This document shows, piece after piece, positions 50,346-63,620 of a stretch of 64,000 nucleotides of DNA. The stretch's first letter is position 1, and each line of letters begins with the position of its first letter. A program made the position numbers and the translations under genes. This DNA is from Aporophyla lueneburgensis. Its lineage: Eukaryota; Arthropoda; Insecta; Lepidoptera; Noctuidae. The notes beneath the pieces are model-generated. The model did not search any database, was not told the origin of the DNA, and saw nothing but the letters and a program-made list of their open reading frames with translations. The stretch covers positions 3,378,001-3,442,000 of the forward strand of contig OW028740.1 of the NCBI GenBank assembly GCA_932294355.1, written 5' to 3'.

Positions 50346-53192
50346 ATGGATAATTTAAATTATAAATCTAATGTTAATGTATGTGGTAATTTTGTGAGTT
50401 ACAATTGTAAGTCTTTGAAAAGGTCGACTGTATGTATACAAGAGTTGTGTAAAACTGCGGATGTCATTGCGTTACAGGAGACATGGTTGTTACCAAGTGA
50501 AGTTTCTTTACTTGGTAATATCGATGTAAATTTTGGTTTTTTCGGTAAATCAGCGGTGGATGTGTCGGCTGGTATATTGAGAGGTAGGCCCTATGGAGGC
50601 ACAGCGATTTTGTGGAGGAAGTCTGTATTTACATCTGTTACGGTTATACCTTGTATGAGTGATCGCTTAGCGGCTGTTAAAATGACTTGGGCTGACCGAA
50701 CTTTGTTATTGTTTAGTGTGTATATGCCGACGGATTCACATAATAACTTAAACGAGTTCTGTGAGTGCTTAGGTGAAATAGCGGCTATTGTTGAAAGTGT
50801 AAATGTAGAATATGTTTATATCTTAGGGGATTTTAATGCTCACCCGGGTGAATTATTTAATAGGGAATTACTGAGTTTTTGTGTGGAACAGAGTTGGATT
50901 TGTGCCGACTATGAGAAACTGGGTATTGACTCTGACACATATACCTTTGTCAGTGAAGTGTGTGGAAGCAGACGTTGGTTGGATCATCTCCTGGTCTCTG
51001 AGATGGCGTGGAAGCCACTTAAGAAAGTTGAAGTGTATCATGATATATATTGGTCGGATCATTTTCCATTGTCATTTCAAGTTGATCTGGGGATGGTGAC
51101 GTCAAGGGTTGCTTCTTCTTTGTTGGTGACAAATAAAAACATTGATAAGGCTATATGGGGGGAAAGAAATGTATCACAAAGAGATTGCTATTATGAATTG
51201 TGTATGGAAAAACTAAGGAAGATAGATTTTCCCTCTGAATTAGGCAAGTGTTGTGATCTTTTTTGTCAAGATGTGAGTCACAGATCGATTATTGATAATT
51301 TGTATGAAAGGTTAGTGACATCCCTTCGGGAAGCGGCAGAAGGTAGTTCTGGTTTGGTAAGTAATGGTAAGAGACGGCGTGCAGTGATCGGTTGGAATAA
51401 GTATGTTAGAGAGGCGCATGGGGATGCAAGGAAGGCTTTTCTGAACTGGGTGTGGCATGGAAGACCTCGGAATGGTAGGGTATATGAGGAAATGAATGAG
51501 ACGCGCAAGGTGTTTAAGCAAAGGTTGAAATACTGTCAGGACAATGAGGATCAAATCAAAATGAACATGTTAGCGACTGAACATGGCCGCAAACATTTCC
51601 AAAACTTCTGGAAATCCACTCAGCGTTTGAACCCAAAGTCTACAGTTCCAGTCAGTGTGGGTGGAGTGGAGAAACCTGAGGAAATTGCGAACTTGTTCAG
51701 GAAGCATTTTGCGGTAGCTCCAGTTCAGGTGGAGGAACAGGTACGGGTCGCTGGGGACATCATGTCTGGAGAGCCAATCAATATCTCGGCCCGGGAGATA
51801 AAGGATATTATTAAATCTATGACAAGAGGTAAATCCCCTGGACATGATGGCCTAAGCATCGAACATTTTCAGTATGCTGGTCCACATCTTCCTAGGATCC
51901 TATCCATGTTTTTCAACTTTTGTGTGAGACATTCCTATCTACCTGTGGACCTGATGAGAACGATAGTTGTGCCTATAGTGAAGAGTAAAACGAAAGATGC
52001 GACAGACAAGGACAACTATAGACCAATTTCGTTAGCTACTGTGACAGCTAAGGTGCTTGACCGTGTGTTTGAGCGTAGGATAAGTGCCCAGCTCAAACCA
52101 CATGATGCTCAGTTCGGTTTTCGAGCCGGGTTGTCCACTGAGACTGCTATTCTGGCGCTTAAGCACACGGTTAAGTACTATACTGATAGGAATACTCCTG
52201 TGTATGCTGCTTTTCTGGACCTCTCCAAGGCGTTTGACCTGGTTAATTATAATATTATGTGGTCAAAATTGAGACAAAATACCATACCCAATGAGTTGGT
52301 TAACCTCCTCGAGTTTTGGTATAACCACCAGATTAACCAGGTCAGATAGTCGGGTGCATTGTCTGCTGAGTATGGGCTGGAGTGTGGCGTGAGGCAAGGT
52401 GGCTTGACCTCTCCAGGCCTTTTCAGCCTATACGTCAATCAGCTGGTGGAGGAGCTCGGCAGCACTGGAGTCGGATGCTCTATTGATGGCAAGGTCATGA
52501 ATAGTATAAGTTATGCTGACGACATGGTGCTGCTGAGTCCTTCGATTGATGCACTCAGACGGTTGCTTGGACAGTGTGAACAATACGCTACGGCCCATGG
52601 ACTCCAGTACAATGTCAGGAAGAGTGAGGTCATGGTTTTTCGTGTTGGTTCCCGAAAACCTAAGGCAGTTCCTCCAGTCTTCCTTTATGGGGAACCACTT
52701 AAGAGAGTGTCTCAATTTAAATACCTTGGGCACGTTTTGAATGAGGATTTGAGTGATGATGATGATTTGGAGAGAGAGAGAAGAGCGTTGTCGGTCCGAT
52801 GTAATATGTTGGCCCGCAGGTTTGCTAGGTGTACTAAAGAAGTGAAACTTACTCTGTTTAAGGCCTACTGCCAGACTTTTTACACCTGCAGCCTGTGGAT
52901 CAAGTATACGCAGAAGGCCTACAACGCTCTTCGTATTCAATATAATAACGCCTTCCGGGTGCTGCTGGGGCTTCCACGGTTTTGTAGCGCGTCGGGCATG
53001 TTTGCTCAAGCAGGCATAGATAGTTTTGAAGCTATCATGCGCAAAAGGGCGGCCTCCTTGATGCGTAGGATACGTGGGAGTCCCAACAGCATCCTAAGCG
53101 TTATTGCTGAAAGACCGGACTGCCCTTTCCTGGCGCACTGGTCCCGTAGGCATGCCTGCTTGCCCGGTGCAGAGGGAAAATTTATGAACTAA
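50346..53192 (+). pseudogene. LINE ORF2 (endonuclease-RT), unit 1, one in-frame stop
   Basis: The ATG is 20 nt after the ORF1 stop. Residues about 10-240 are an APE-type endonuclease: IALQETW, GGTAILW, SVYMPTDS, ILGDFNAHPGE, LDHLLVS and SDHFPL. RT follows: RGKSPGHDGLSIEHF, DNYRPISLATVTAKVLDRVF, AFLDLSKAFD, then GVRQGGLTSPGLFSLYVNQL and the catalytic YADDMVLL at residues about 723-730. Codon 668 is TAG (52347-52349). The frame is open on both sides, so a single substitution (most simply in a Trp codon) explains it. The motif set places it near the CR1/L2 group. It has the full length for the family, about 948 codons. Confidence 0.88.
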
Positions 53193-53391
53193 ATTTATGA
53201 ATTTATGAATTTATGAACTAAATTTATGAATTTATGAATTTATGAACTAAATTTATGAAGTAGATAAACTTTTTTTTGATTAATTTATTTTGTCTAAGGT
53301 TACTAACATAGTTGTAAGCTTTTCTGTTACTAACTCATTATGGATTTTAATTATGTCCGAAATAAATGATTATTATTATTATTATTATTAA
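53193..53391 (+). repeat. LINE 3' UTR: minisatellite, AATAAA and (ATT)n tail
   Basis: 'aaatttatgaatttatgaat' is reiterated between 53181 and 53261. Then comes 'gaaataaatg', a poly(A)-type signal, and seven or so ATT repeats that form the LINE tail. The same stretch is present in every unit. Confidence 0.75.
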
Positions 53392-54080
53392 AGACACCTG
53401 ACATATGTCATTTACGTAGATTAAAAATAGCAAAGGCCCAATAATTGAGCCTTGTGGTATACCGCATGTAATAGGCTGGGTAGTACTTTGATATTTACCA
53501 ATTTTTACGACTTGAAAGCGGTTAGATAGATATGATTCTAAAATTTTGAGCGCATTATCGGTGATTCCAATATGTTTCAACTTCTTTAGAAGGAGGGAAT
53601 GACTCACGGTATCGAAGGCTTTTTTGAGGTCTATGAATATGCCTAGGCCTAATTGTTTTCTATCAATGTGCATTCTGATTTTGGTTACAAGGTCTACAGT
53701 AGCGGATAAAGTATTTGATTTTGAACGAAAGCCGTATTGTCGATCAAAAAGGAAATTTGTTTTGTTTAAGTAGCTACTTAATCGATCATAGACAATTCGC
53801 TCAAAAACTTTAGAAATTACAGGTAACACTGACACCGGCCTGTAGTTACTAGGATCTGTCTTTGTTCCTGATTTATATATGGGAGTGACTTTTGCTATTT
53901 TGAGCTCGTCTGGAAAGTGGCCTACGCGTAGACAGTCATTTATAATTGTAGTTAAGCCTGGGATGAGAAATTCTTTTATACATTTTACTACTTTTGTACT
54001 GATTTTGTCTATACCTATACTGCAATTTGAGTCTAGGGCATTTATTATTTTAGCGACTTCTTCCTCAGTACATGGTGTCA
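53392..54080 (-). pseudogene. Antisense CR1/Jockey-type RT N-terminal half, unit 1
   Basis: The minus strand encodes CTEEEVAKIINALDSNCSIG, TPIYKSGTKTDPSNYRPVSV, FIDLKKAFDTVSH and GIPQGSIIGPLLFLIYVNDI, i.e. the RT fingers and first palm motifs. It is open throughout but is cut at both ends: before YADD by the plus-strand LINE tail, and at the other end by the unit junction. It continues only by accident into element A and (ATT)n codons. Confidence 0.85.
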
Positions 54081-54523
54081 ATGTTCCGGGGTGTACTAAG
54101 GGGGTCGAAAATTTCATTATTTTTGCGATAGGACACGCCATTTTCGAGATATAAGCAAAAAGAAAATAAAAAATACAGAACTGTTTTTGCACGTGAAGGC
54201 AAGGCGTTGTTGAGAATTTTAGTTCATGACCACTAGTTTTATTCCACACCTTTTTAATCGCGCTTAAAAATAGTCAGATTTAGTTAAAATAAATTATTAT
54301 AGTCAAAATTTTTGGTGAAATCCGGCAAACTCAGAATAGCAAAATTGACATTTTCAATAAACTAATAACTCAGTGCAATCTTAGTGCTGTCAAACTAAAA
54401 TATAGTTAAGTTGTGTCACTTTAGTCTATTTCAGAATAGGAAATCGTCGTTTGACAGGAATAAACCAAATTTTAGTGATTTTTAGTTTAGTTTAGAGAAT
54501 TTTGTGACAACAGAATCGGCACC

Positions 54524-54751
54524 ATTGTGTCGTATATTAAAAATAGGACCAATGTTGAGGTTTCATTGCAAAAAATGGATATGAAAAGGAACAAAGGCTA
54601 CGCGGCTTATAGGTTCTTTATTCCGAAACGAGACTTAAATGTTTTTATGGATGAAAACTTATGGCCTACAGGTGTATCTTTCCGTAGGTTTGTATATCAT
54701 GGTGGTACATCCGAGCGGAGTCACAGTGATTTGCGGCCAACCGTCGTGTGA
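54524..54751 (+). pseudogene. LINE ORF1 C-terminal remnant, unit 2
   Basis: Only the last 75 codons of ORF1 are present (SYIKNRTNVEVSLQ onward), preceded by the end of element A. The ORF1 N-terminus is outside the repeat unit. Confidence 0.85.
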
Positions 54752-54770
54752 ATAAAAATATAGCTTGTTA

Positions 54771-57617
54771 ATGGATAATTTAAATTATAAATCTAATGTT
54801 AATGTATGTGGTAATTTTGTGAGTTACAATTGTAAGTCTTTGAAAAGGTCGACTGTATGTATACAAGAGTTGTGTAAAACTGCGGATGTCATTGCGTTAC
54901 AGGAGACATGGTTGTTACCAAGTGAAGTTTCTTTACTTGGTAATATCGATGTAAATTTTGGTTTTTTCGGTAAATCAGCGGTGGATGTGTCGGCTGGTAT
55001 ATTGAGAGGTAGGCCCTATGGAGGCACAGCGATTTTGTGGAGGAAGTCTGTATTTACATCTGTTACGGTTATACCTTGTATGAGTGATCGCTTAGCGGCT
55101 GTTAAAATGACTTGGGCTGACCGAACTTTGTTATTGTTTAGTGTGTATATGCCGACGGATTCACATAATAACTTAAACGAGTTCTGTGAGTGCTTAGGTG
55201 AAATAGCGGCTATTGTTGAAAGTGTAAATGTAGAATATGTTTATATCTTAGGGGATTTTAATGCTCACCCGGGTGAATTATTTAATAGGGAATTACTGAG
55301 TTTTTGTGTGGAACAGAGTTGGATTTGTGCCGACTATGAGAAACTGGGTATTGACTCTGACACATATACCTTTGTCAGTGAAGTGTGTGGAAGCAGACGT
55401 TGGTTGGATCATCTCCTGGTCTCTGAGATGGCGTGGAAGCCACTTAAGAAAGTTGAAGTGTATCATGATATATATTGGTCGGATCATTTTCCATTGTCAT
55501 TTCAAGTTGATCTGGGGATGGTGACGTCAAGGGTTGCTTCTTCTTTGTTGGTGACAAATAAAAACATTGATAAGGCTATATGGGGGGAAAGAAATGTATC
55601 ACAAAGAGATTGCTATTATGAATTGTGTATGGAAAAACTAAGGAAGATAGATTTTCCCTCTGAATTAGGCAAGTGTTGTGATCTTTTTTGTCAAGATGTG
55701 AGTCACAGATCGATTATTGATAATTTGTATGAAAGGTTAGTGACATCCCTTCGGGAAGCGGCAGAAGGTAGTTCTGGTTTGGTAAGTAATGGTAAGAGAC
55801 GGCGTGCAGTGATCGGTTGGAATAAGTATGTTAGAGAGGCGCATGGGGATGCAAGGAAGGCTTTTCTGAACTGGGTGTGGCATGGAAGACCTCGGAATGG
55901 TAGGGTATATGAGGAAATGAATGAGACGCGCAAGGTGTTTAAGCAAAGGTTGAAATACTGTCAGGACAATGAGGATCAAATCAAAATGAACATGTTAGCG
56001 ACTGAACATGGCCGCAAACATTTCCAAAACTTCTGGAAATCCACTCAGCGTTTGAACCCAAAGTCTACAGTTCCAGTCAGTGTGGGTGGAGTGGAGAAAC
56101 CTGAGGAAATTGCGAACTTGTTCAGGAAGCATTTTGCGGTAGCTCCAGTTCAGGTGGAGGAACAGGTACGGGTCGCTGGGGACATCATGTCTGGAGAGCC
56201 AATCAATATCTCGGCCCGGGAGATAAAGGATATTATTAAATCTATGACAAGAGGTAAATCCCCTGGACATGATGGCCTAAGCATCGAACATTTTCAGTAT
56301 GCTGGTCCACATCTTCCTAGGATCCTATCCATGTTTTTCAACTTTTGTGTGAGACATTCCTATCTACCTGTGGACCTGATGAGAACGATAGTTGTGCCTA
56401 TAGTGAAGAGTAAAACGAAAGATGCGACAGACAAGGACAACTATAGACCAATTTCGTTAGCTACTGTGACAGCTAAGGTGCTTGACCGTGTGTTTGAGCG
56501 TAGGATAAGTGCCCAGCTCAAACCACATGATGCTCAGTTCGGTTTTCGAGCCGGGTTGTCCACTGAGACTGCTATTCTGGCGCTTAAGCACACGGTTAAG
56601 TACTATACTGATAGGAATACTCCTGTGTATGCTGCTTTTCTGGACCTCTCCAAGGCGTTTGACCTGGTTAATTATAATATTATGTGGTCAAAATTGAGAC
56701 AAAATACCATACCCAATGAGTTGGTTAACCTCCTCGAGTTTTGGTATAACCACCAGATTAACCAGGTCAGATAGTCGGGTGCATTGTCTGCTGAGTATGG
56801 GCTGGAGTGTGGCGTGAGGCAAGGTGGCTTGACCTCTCCAGGCCTTTTCAGCCTATACGTCAATCAGCTGGTGGAGGAGCTCGGCAGCACTGGAGTCGGA
56901 TGCTCTATTGATGGCAAGGTCATGAATAGTATAAGTTATGCTGACGACATGGTGCTGCTGAGTCCTTCGATTGATGCACTCAGACGGTTGCTTGGACAGT
57001 GTGAACAATACGCTACGGCCCATGGACTCCAGTACAATGTCAGGAAGAGTGAGGTCATGGTTTTTCGTGTTGGTTCCCGAAAACCTAAGGCAGTTCCTCC
57101 AGTCTTCCTTTATGGGGAACCACTTAAGAGAGTGTCTCAATTTAAATACCTTGGGCACGTTTTGAATGAGGATTTGAGTGATGATGATGATTTGGAGAGA
57201 GAGAGAAGAGCGTTGTCGGTCCGATGTAATATGTTGGCCCGCAGGTTTGCTAGGTGTACTAAAGAAGTGAAACTTACTCTGTTTAAGGCCTACTGCCAGA
57301 CTTTTTACACCTGCAGCCTGTGGATCAAGTATACGCAGAAGGCCTACAACGCTCTTCGTATTCAATATAATAACGCCTTCCGGGTGCTGCTGGGGCTTCC
57401 ACGGTTTTGTAGCGCGTCGGGCATGTTTGCTCAAGCAGGCATAGATAGTTTTGAAGCTATCATGCGCAAAAGGGCGGCCTCCTTGATGCGTAGGATACGT
57501 GGGAGTCCCAACAGCATCCTAAGCGTTATTGCTGAAAGACCGGACTGCCCTTTCCTGGCGCACTGGTCCCGTAGGCATGCCTGCTTGCCCGGTGCAGAGG
57601 GAAAATTTATGAACTAA
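54771..57617 (+). pseudogene. LINE ORF2, unit 2, same in-frame TAG
   Basis: Identical in translation to unit 1, with the TAG at 56772-56774 in the same codon. Confidence 0.88.
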
Positions 57618-57816
57618 ATTTATGAATTTATGAATTTATGAACTAAATTTATGAATTTATGAATTTATGAACTAAATTTATGAAGTAGATAAACTTTTTT
57701 TTGATTAATTTATTTTGTCTAAGGTTACTAACATAGTTGTAAGCTTTTCTGTTACTAACTCATTATGGATTTTAATTATGTCCGAAATAAATGATTATTA
57801 TTATTATTATTATTAA

Positions 57817-58505
57817 AGACACCTGACATATGTCATTTACGTAGATTAAAAATAGCAAAGGCCCAATAATTGAGCCTTGTGGTATACCGCATGTAATAGG
57901 CTGGGTAGTACTTTGATATTTACCAATTTTTACGACTTGAAAGCGGTTAGATAGATATGATTCTAAAATTTTGAGCGCATTATCGGTGATTCCAATATGT
58001 TTCAACTTCTTTAGAAGGAGGGAATGACTCACGGTATCGAAGGCTTTTTTGAGGTCTATGAATATGCCTAGGCCTAATTGTTTTCTATCAATGTGCATTC
58101 TGATTTTGGTTACAAGGTCTACAGTAGCGGATAAAGTATTTGATTTTGAACGAAAGCCGTATTGTCGATCAAAAAGGAAATTTGTTTTGTTTAAGTAGCT
58201 ACTTAATCGATCATAGACAATTCGCTCAAAAACTTTAGAAATTACAGGTAACACTGACACCGGCCTGTAGTTACTAGGATCTGTCTTTGTTCCTGATTTA
58301 TATATGGGAGTGACTTTTGCTATTTTGAGCTCGTCTGGAAAGTGGCCTACGCGTAGACAGTCATTTATAATTGTAGTTAAGCCTGGGATGAGAAATTCTT
58401 TTATACATTTTACTACTTTTGTACTGATTTTGTCTATACCTATACTGCAATTTGAGTCTAGGGCATTTATTATTTTAGCGACTTCTTCCTCAGTACATGG
58501 TGTCA
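57817..58505 (-). pseudogene. Antisense RT N-terminal half, unit 2
   Basis: Identical in translation to the unit 1 piece. It joins unit 3 at 58506. Confidence 0.85.
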
Positions 58506-58948
58506 ATGTTCCGGGGTGTACTAAGGGGGTCGAAAATTTCATTATTTTTGCGATAGGACACGCCATTTTCGAGATATAAGCAAAAAGAAAATAAAAAATA
58601 CAGAACTGTTTTTGCACGTGAAGGCAAGGCGTTGTTGAGAATTTTAGTTCATGACCACTAGTTTTATTCCACACCTTTTTAATCGCGCTTAAAAATAGTC
58701 AGATTTAGTTAAAATAAATTATTATAGTCAAAATTTTTGGTGAAATCCGGCAAACTCAGAATAGCAAAATTGACATTTTCAATAAACTAATAACTCAGTG
58801 CAATCTTAGTGCTGTCAAACTAAAATATAGTTAAGTTGTGTCACTTTAGTCTATTTCAGAATAGGAAATCGTCGTTTGACAGGAATAAACCAAATTTTAG
58901 TGATTTTTAGTTTAGTTTAGAGAATTTTGTGACAACAGAATCGGCACC

Positions 58949-59176
58949 ATTGTGTCGTATATTAAAAATAGGACCAATGTTGAGGTTTCATTGCAAAAAA
59001 TGGATATGAAAAGGAACAAAGGCTACGCGGCTTATAGGTTCTTTATTCCGAAACGAGACTTAAATGTTTTTATGGATGAAAACTTATGGCCTACAGGTGT
59101 ATCTTTCCGTAGGTTTGTATATCATGGTGGTACATCCGAGCGGAGTCACAGTGATTTGCGGCCAACCGTCGTGTGA
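58949..59176 (+). pseudogene. LINE ORF1 C-terminal remnant, unit 3
   Basis: Same 75 codons as in units 1 and 2. Confidence 0.85.
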
Positions 59177-59195
59177 ATAAAAATATAGCTTGTTA

Positions 59196-62042
59196 ATGGA
59201 TAATTTAAATTATAAATCTAATGTTAATGTATGTGGTAATTTTGTGAGTTACAATTGTAAGTCTTTGAAAAGGTCGACTGTATGTATACAAGAGTTGTGT
59301 AAAACTGCGGATGTCATTGCGTTACAGGAGACATGGTTGTTACCAAGTGAAGTTTCTTTACTTGGTAATATCGATGTAAATTTTGGTTTTTTCGGTAAAT
59401 CAGCGGTGGATGTGTCGGCTGGTATATTGAGAGGTAGGCCCTATGGAGGCACAGCGATTTTGTGGAGGAAGTCTGTATTTACATCTGTTACGGTTATACC
59501 TTGTATGAGTGATCGCTTAGCGGCTGTTAAAATGACTTGGGCTGACCGAACTTTGTTATTGTTTAGTGTGTATATGCCGACGGATTCACATAATAACTTA
59601 AACGAGTTCTGTGAGTGCTTAGGTGAAATAGCGGCTATTGTTGAAAGTGTAAATGTAGAATATGTTTATATCTTAGGGGATTTTAATGCTCACCCGGGTG
59701 AATTATTTAATAGGGAATTACTGAGTTTTTGTGTGGAACAGAGTTGGATTTGTGCCGACTATGAGAAACTGGGTATTGACTCTGACACATATACCTTTGT
59801 CAGTGAAGTGTGTGGAAGCAGACGTTGGTTGGATCATCTCCTGGTCTCTGAGATGGCGTGGAAGCCACTTAAGAAAGTTGAAGTGTATCATGATATATAT
59901 TGGTCGGATCATTTTCCATTGTCATTTCAAGTTGATCTGGGGATGGTGACGTCAAGGGTTGCTTCTTCTTTGTTGGTGACAAATAAAAACATTGATAAGG
60001 CTATATGGGGGGAAAGAAATGTATCACAAAGAGATTGCTATTATGAATTGTGTATGGAAAAACTAAGGAAGATAGATTTTCCCTCTGAATTAGGCAAGTG
60101 TTGTGATCTTTTTTGTCAAGATGTGAGTCACAGATCGATTATTGATAATTTGTATGAAAGGTTAGTGACATCCCTTCGGGAAGCGGCAGAAGGTAGTTCT
60201 GGTTTGGTAAGTAATGGTAAGAGACGGCGTGCAGTGATCGGTTGGAATAAGTATGTTAGAGAGGCGCATGGGGATGCAAGGAAGGCTTTTCTGAACTGGG
60301 TGTGGCATGGAAGACCTCGGAATGGTAGGGTATATGAGGAAATGAATGAGACGCGCAAGGTGTTTAAGCAAAGGTTGAAATACTGTCAGGACAATGAGGA
60401 TCAAATCAAAATGAACATGTTAGCGACTGAACATGGCCGCAAACATTTCCAAAACTTCTGGAAATCCACTCAGCGTTTGAACCCAAAGTCTACAGTTCCA
60501 GTCAGTGTGGGTGGAGTGGAGAAACCTGAGGAAATTGCGAACTTGTTCAGGAAGCATTTTGCGGTAGCTCCAGTTCAGGTGGAGGAACAGGTACGGGTCG
60601 CTGGGGACATCATGTCTGGAGAGCCAATCAATATCTCGGCCCGGGAGATAAAGGATATTATTAAATCTATGACAAGAGGTAAATCCCCTGGACATGATGG
60701 CCTAAGCATCGAACATTTTCAGTATGCTGGTCCACATCTTCCTAGGATCCTATCCATGTTTTTCAACTTTTGTGTGAGACATTCCTATCTACCTGTGGAC
60801 CTGATGAGAACGATAGTTGTGCCTATAGTGAAGAGTAAAACGAAAGATGCGACAGACAAGGACAACTATAGACCAATTTCGTTAGCTACTGTGACAGCTA
60901 AGGTGCTTGACCGTGTGTTTGAGCGTAGGATAAGTGCCCAGCTCAAACCACATGATGCTCAGTTCGGTTTTCGAGCCGGGTTGTCCACTGAGACTGCTAT
61001 TCTGGCGCTTAAGCACACGGTTAAGTACTATACTGATAGGAATACTCCTGTGTATGCTGCTTTTCTGGACCTCTCCAAGGCGTTTGACCTGGTTAATTAT
61101 AATATTATGTGGTCAAAATTGAGACAAAATACCATACCCAATGAGTTGGTTAACCTCCTCGAGTTTTGGTATAACCACCAGATTAACCAGGTCAGATAGT
61201 CGGGTGCATTGTCTGCTGAGTATGGGCTGGAGTGTGGCGTGAGGCAAGGTGGCTTGACCTCTCCAGGCCTTTTCAGCCTATACGTCAATCAGCTGGTGGA
61301 GGAGCTCGGCAGCACTGGAGTCGGATGCTCTATTGATGGCAAGGTCATGAATAGTATAAGTTATGCTGACGACATGGTGCTGCTGAGTCCTTCGATTGAT
61401 GCACTCAGACGGTTGCTTGGACAGTGTGAACAATACGCTACGGCCCATGGACTCCAGTACAATGTCAGGAAGAGTGAGGTCATGGTTTTTCGTGTTGGTT
61501 CCCGAAAACCTAAGGCAGTTCCTCCAGTCTTCCTTTATGGGGAACCACTTAAGAGAGTGTCTCAATTTAAATACCTTGGGCACGTTTTGAATGAGGATTT
61601 GAGTGATGATGATGATTTGGAGAGAGAGAGAAGAGCGTTGTCGGTCCGATGTAATATGTTGGCCCGCAGGTTTGCTAGGTGTACTAAAGAAGTGAAACTT
61701 ACTCTGTTTAAGGCCTACTGCCAGACTTTTTACACCTGCAGCCTGTGGATCAAGTATACGCAGAAGGCCTACAACGCTCTTCGTATTCAATATAATAACG
61801 CCTTCCGGGTGCTGCTGGGGCTTCCACGGTTTTGTAGCGCGTCGGGCATGTTTGCTCAAGCAGGCATAGATAGTTTTGAAGCTATCATGCGCAAAAGGGC
61901 GGCCTCCTTGATGCGTAGGATACGTGGGAGTCCCAACAGCATCCTAAGCGTTATTGCTGAAAGACCGGACTGCCCTTTCCTGGCGCACTGGTCCCGTAGG
62001 CATGCCTGCTTGCCCGGTGCAGAGGGAAAATTTATGAACTAA
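59196..62042 (+). pseudogene. LINE ORF2, unit 3, same in-frame TAG
   Basis: Identical in translation to units 1 and 2, with the TAG at 61197-61199. Confidence 0.88.
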
Positions 62043-62241
62043 ATTTATGAATTTATGAATTTATGAACTAAATTTATGAATTTATGAATTTATGAACTAA
62101 ATTTATGAAGTAGATAAACTTTTTTTTGATTAATTTATTTTGTCTAAGGTTACTAACATAGTTGTAAGCTTTTCTGTTACTAACTCATTATGGATTTTAA
62201 TTATGTCCGAAATAAATGATTATTATTATTATTATTATTAA

Positions 62242-62930
62242 AGACACCTGACATATGTCATTTACGTAGATTAAAAATAGCAAAGGCCCAATAATTGAGC
62301 CTTGTGGTATACCGCATGTAATAGGCTGGGTAGTACTTTGATATTTACCAATTTTTACGACTTGAAAGCGGTTAGATAGATATGATTCTAAAATTTTGAG
62401 CGCATTATCGGTGATTCCAATATGTTTCAACTTCTTTAGAAGGAGGGAATGACTCACGGTATCGAAGGCTTTTTTGAGGTCTATGAATATGCCTAGGCCT
62501 AATTGTTTTCTATCAATGTGCATTCTGATTTTGGTTACAAGGTCTACAGTAGCGGATAAAGTATTTGATTTTGAACGAAAGCCGTATTGTCGATCAAAAA
62601 GGAAATTTGTTTTGTTTAAGTAGCTACTTAATCGATCATAGACAATTCGCTCAAAAACTTTAGAAATTACAGGTAACACTGACACCGGCCTGTAGTTACT
62701 AGGATCTGTCTTTGTTCCTGATTTATATATGGGAGTGACTTTTGCTATTTTGAGCTCGTCTGGAAAGTGGCCTACGCGTAGACAGTCATTTATAATTGTA
62801 GTTAAGCCTGGGATGAGAAATTCTTTTATACATTTTACTACTTTTGTACTGATTTTGTCTATACCTATACTGCAATTTGAGTCTAGGGCATTTATTATTT
62901 TAGCGACTTCTTCCTCAGTACATGGTGTCA
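62242..62930 (-). pseudogene. Antisense RT N-terminal half, unit 3
   Basis: Identical in translation to the earlier copies. It joins the fourth, partial unit at 62931. Confidence 0.85.
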
Positions 62931-63373
62931 ATGTTCCGGGGTGTACTAAGGGGGTCGAAAATTTCATTATTTTTGCGATAGGACACGCCATTTTCGAGAT
63001 ATAAGCAAAAAGAAAATAAAAAATACAGAACTGTTTTTGCACGTGAAGGCAAGGCGTTGTTGAGAATTTTAGTTCATGACCACTAGTTTTATTCCACACC
63101 TTTTTAATCGCGCTTAAAAATAGTCAGATTTAGTTAAAATAAATTATTATAGTCAAAATTTTTGGTGAAATCCGGCAAACTCAGAATAGCAAAATTGACA
63201 TTTTCAATAAACTAATAACTCAGTGCAATCTTAGTGCTGTCAAACTAAAATATAGTTAAGTTGTGTCACTTTAGTCTATTTCAGAATAGGAAATCGTCGT
63301 TTGACAGGAATAAACCAAATTTTAGTGATTTTTAGTTTAGTTTAGAGAATTTTGTGACAACAGAATCGGCACC

Positions 63374-63601
63374 ATTGTGTCGTATATTAAAAATAGGACC
63401 AATGTTGAGGTTTCATTGCAAAAAATGGATATGAAAAGGAACAAAGGCTACGCGGCTTATAGGTTCTTTATTCCGAAACGAGACTTAAATGTTTTTATGG
63501 ATGAAAACTTATGGCCTACAGGTGTATCTTTCCGTAGGTTTGTATATCATGGTGGTACATCCGAGCGGAGTCACAGTGATTTGCGGCCAACCGTCGTGTG
63601 A
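63374..63601 (+). pseudogene. LINE ORF1 C-terminal remnant, unit 4
   Basis: Same 75 codons again, in the partial fourth unit. Confidence 0.85.
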
Positions 63602-63620
63602 ATAAAAATATAGCTTGTTA

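Noticed and set aside
52428..53009. 193-codon minus-strand frame in each unit
   Set aside because: It lies fully opposite the RT part of ORF2 and has no family features; a shadow frame.
53347..54249. 300-codon minus-strand frame, repeated in each unit
   Set aside because: Only the middle (53392-54080) is RT. The start comes from element A and the end is poly-Ile from the (ATT)n tract, so it is not one gene.
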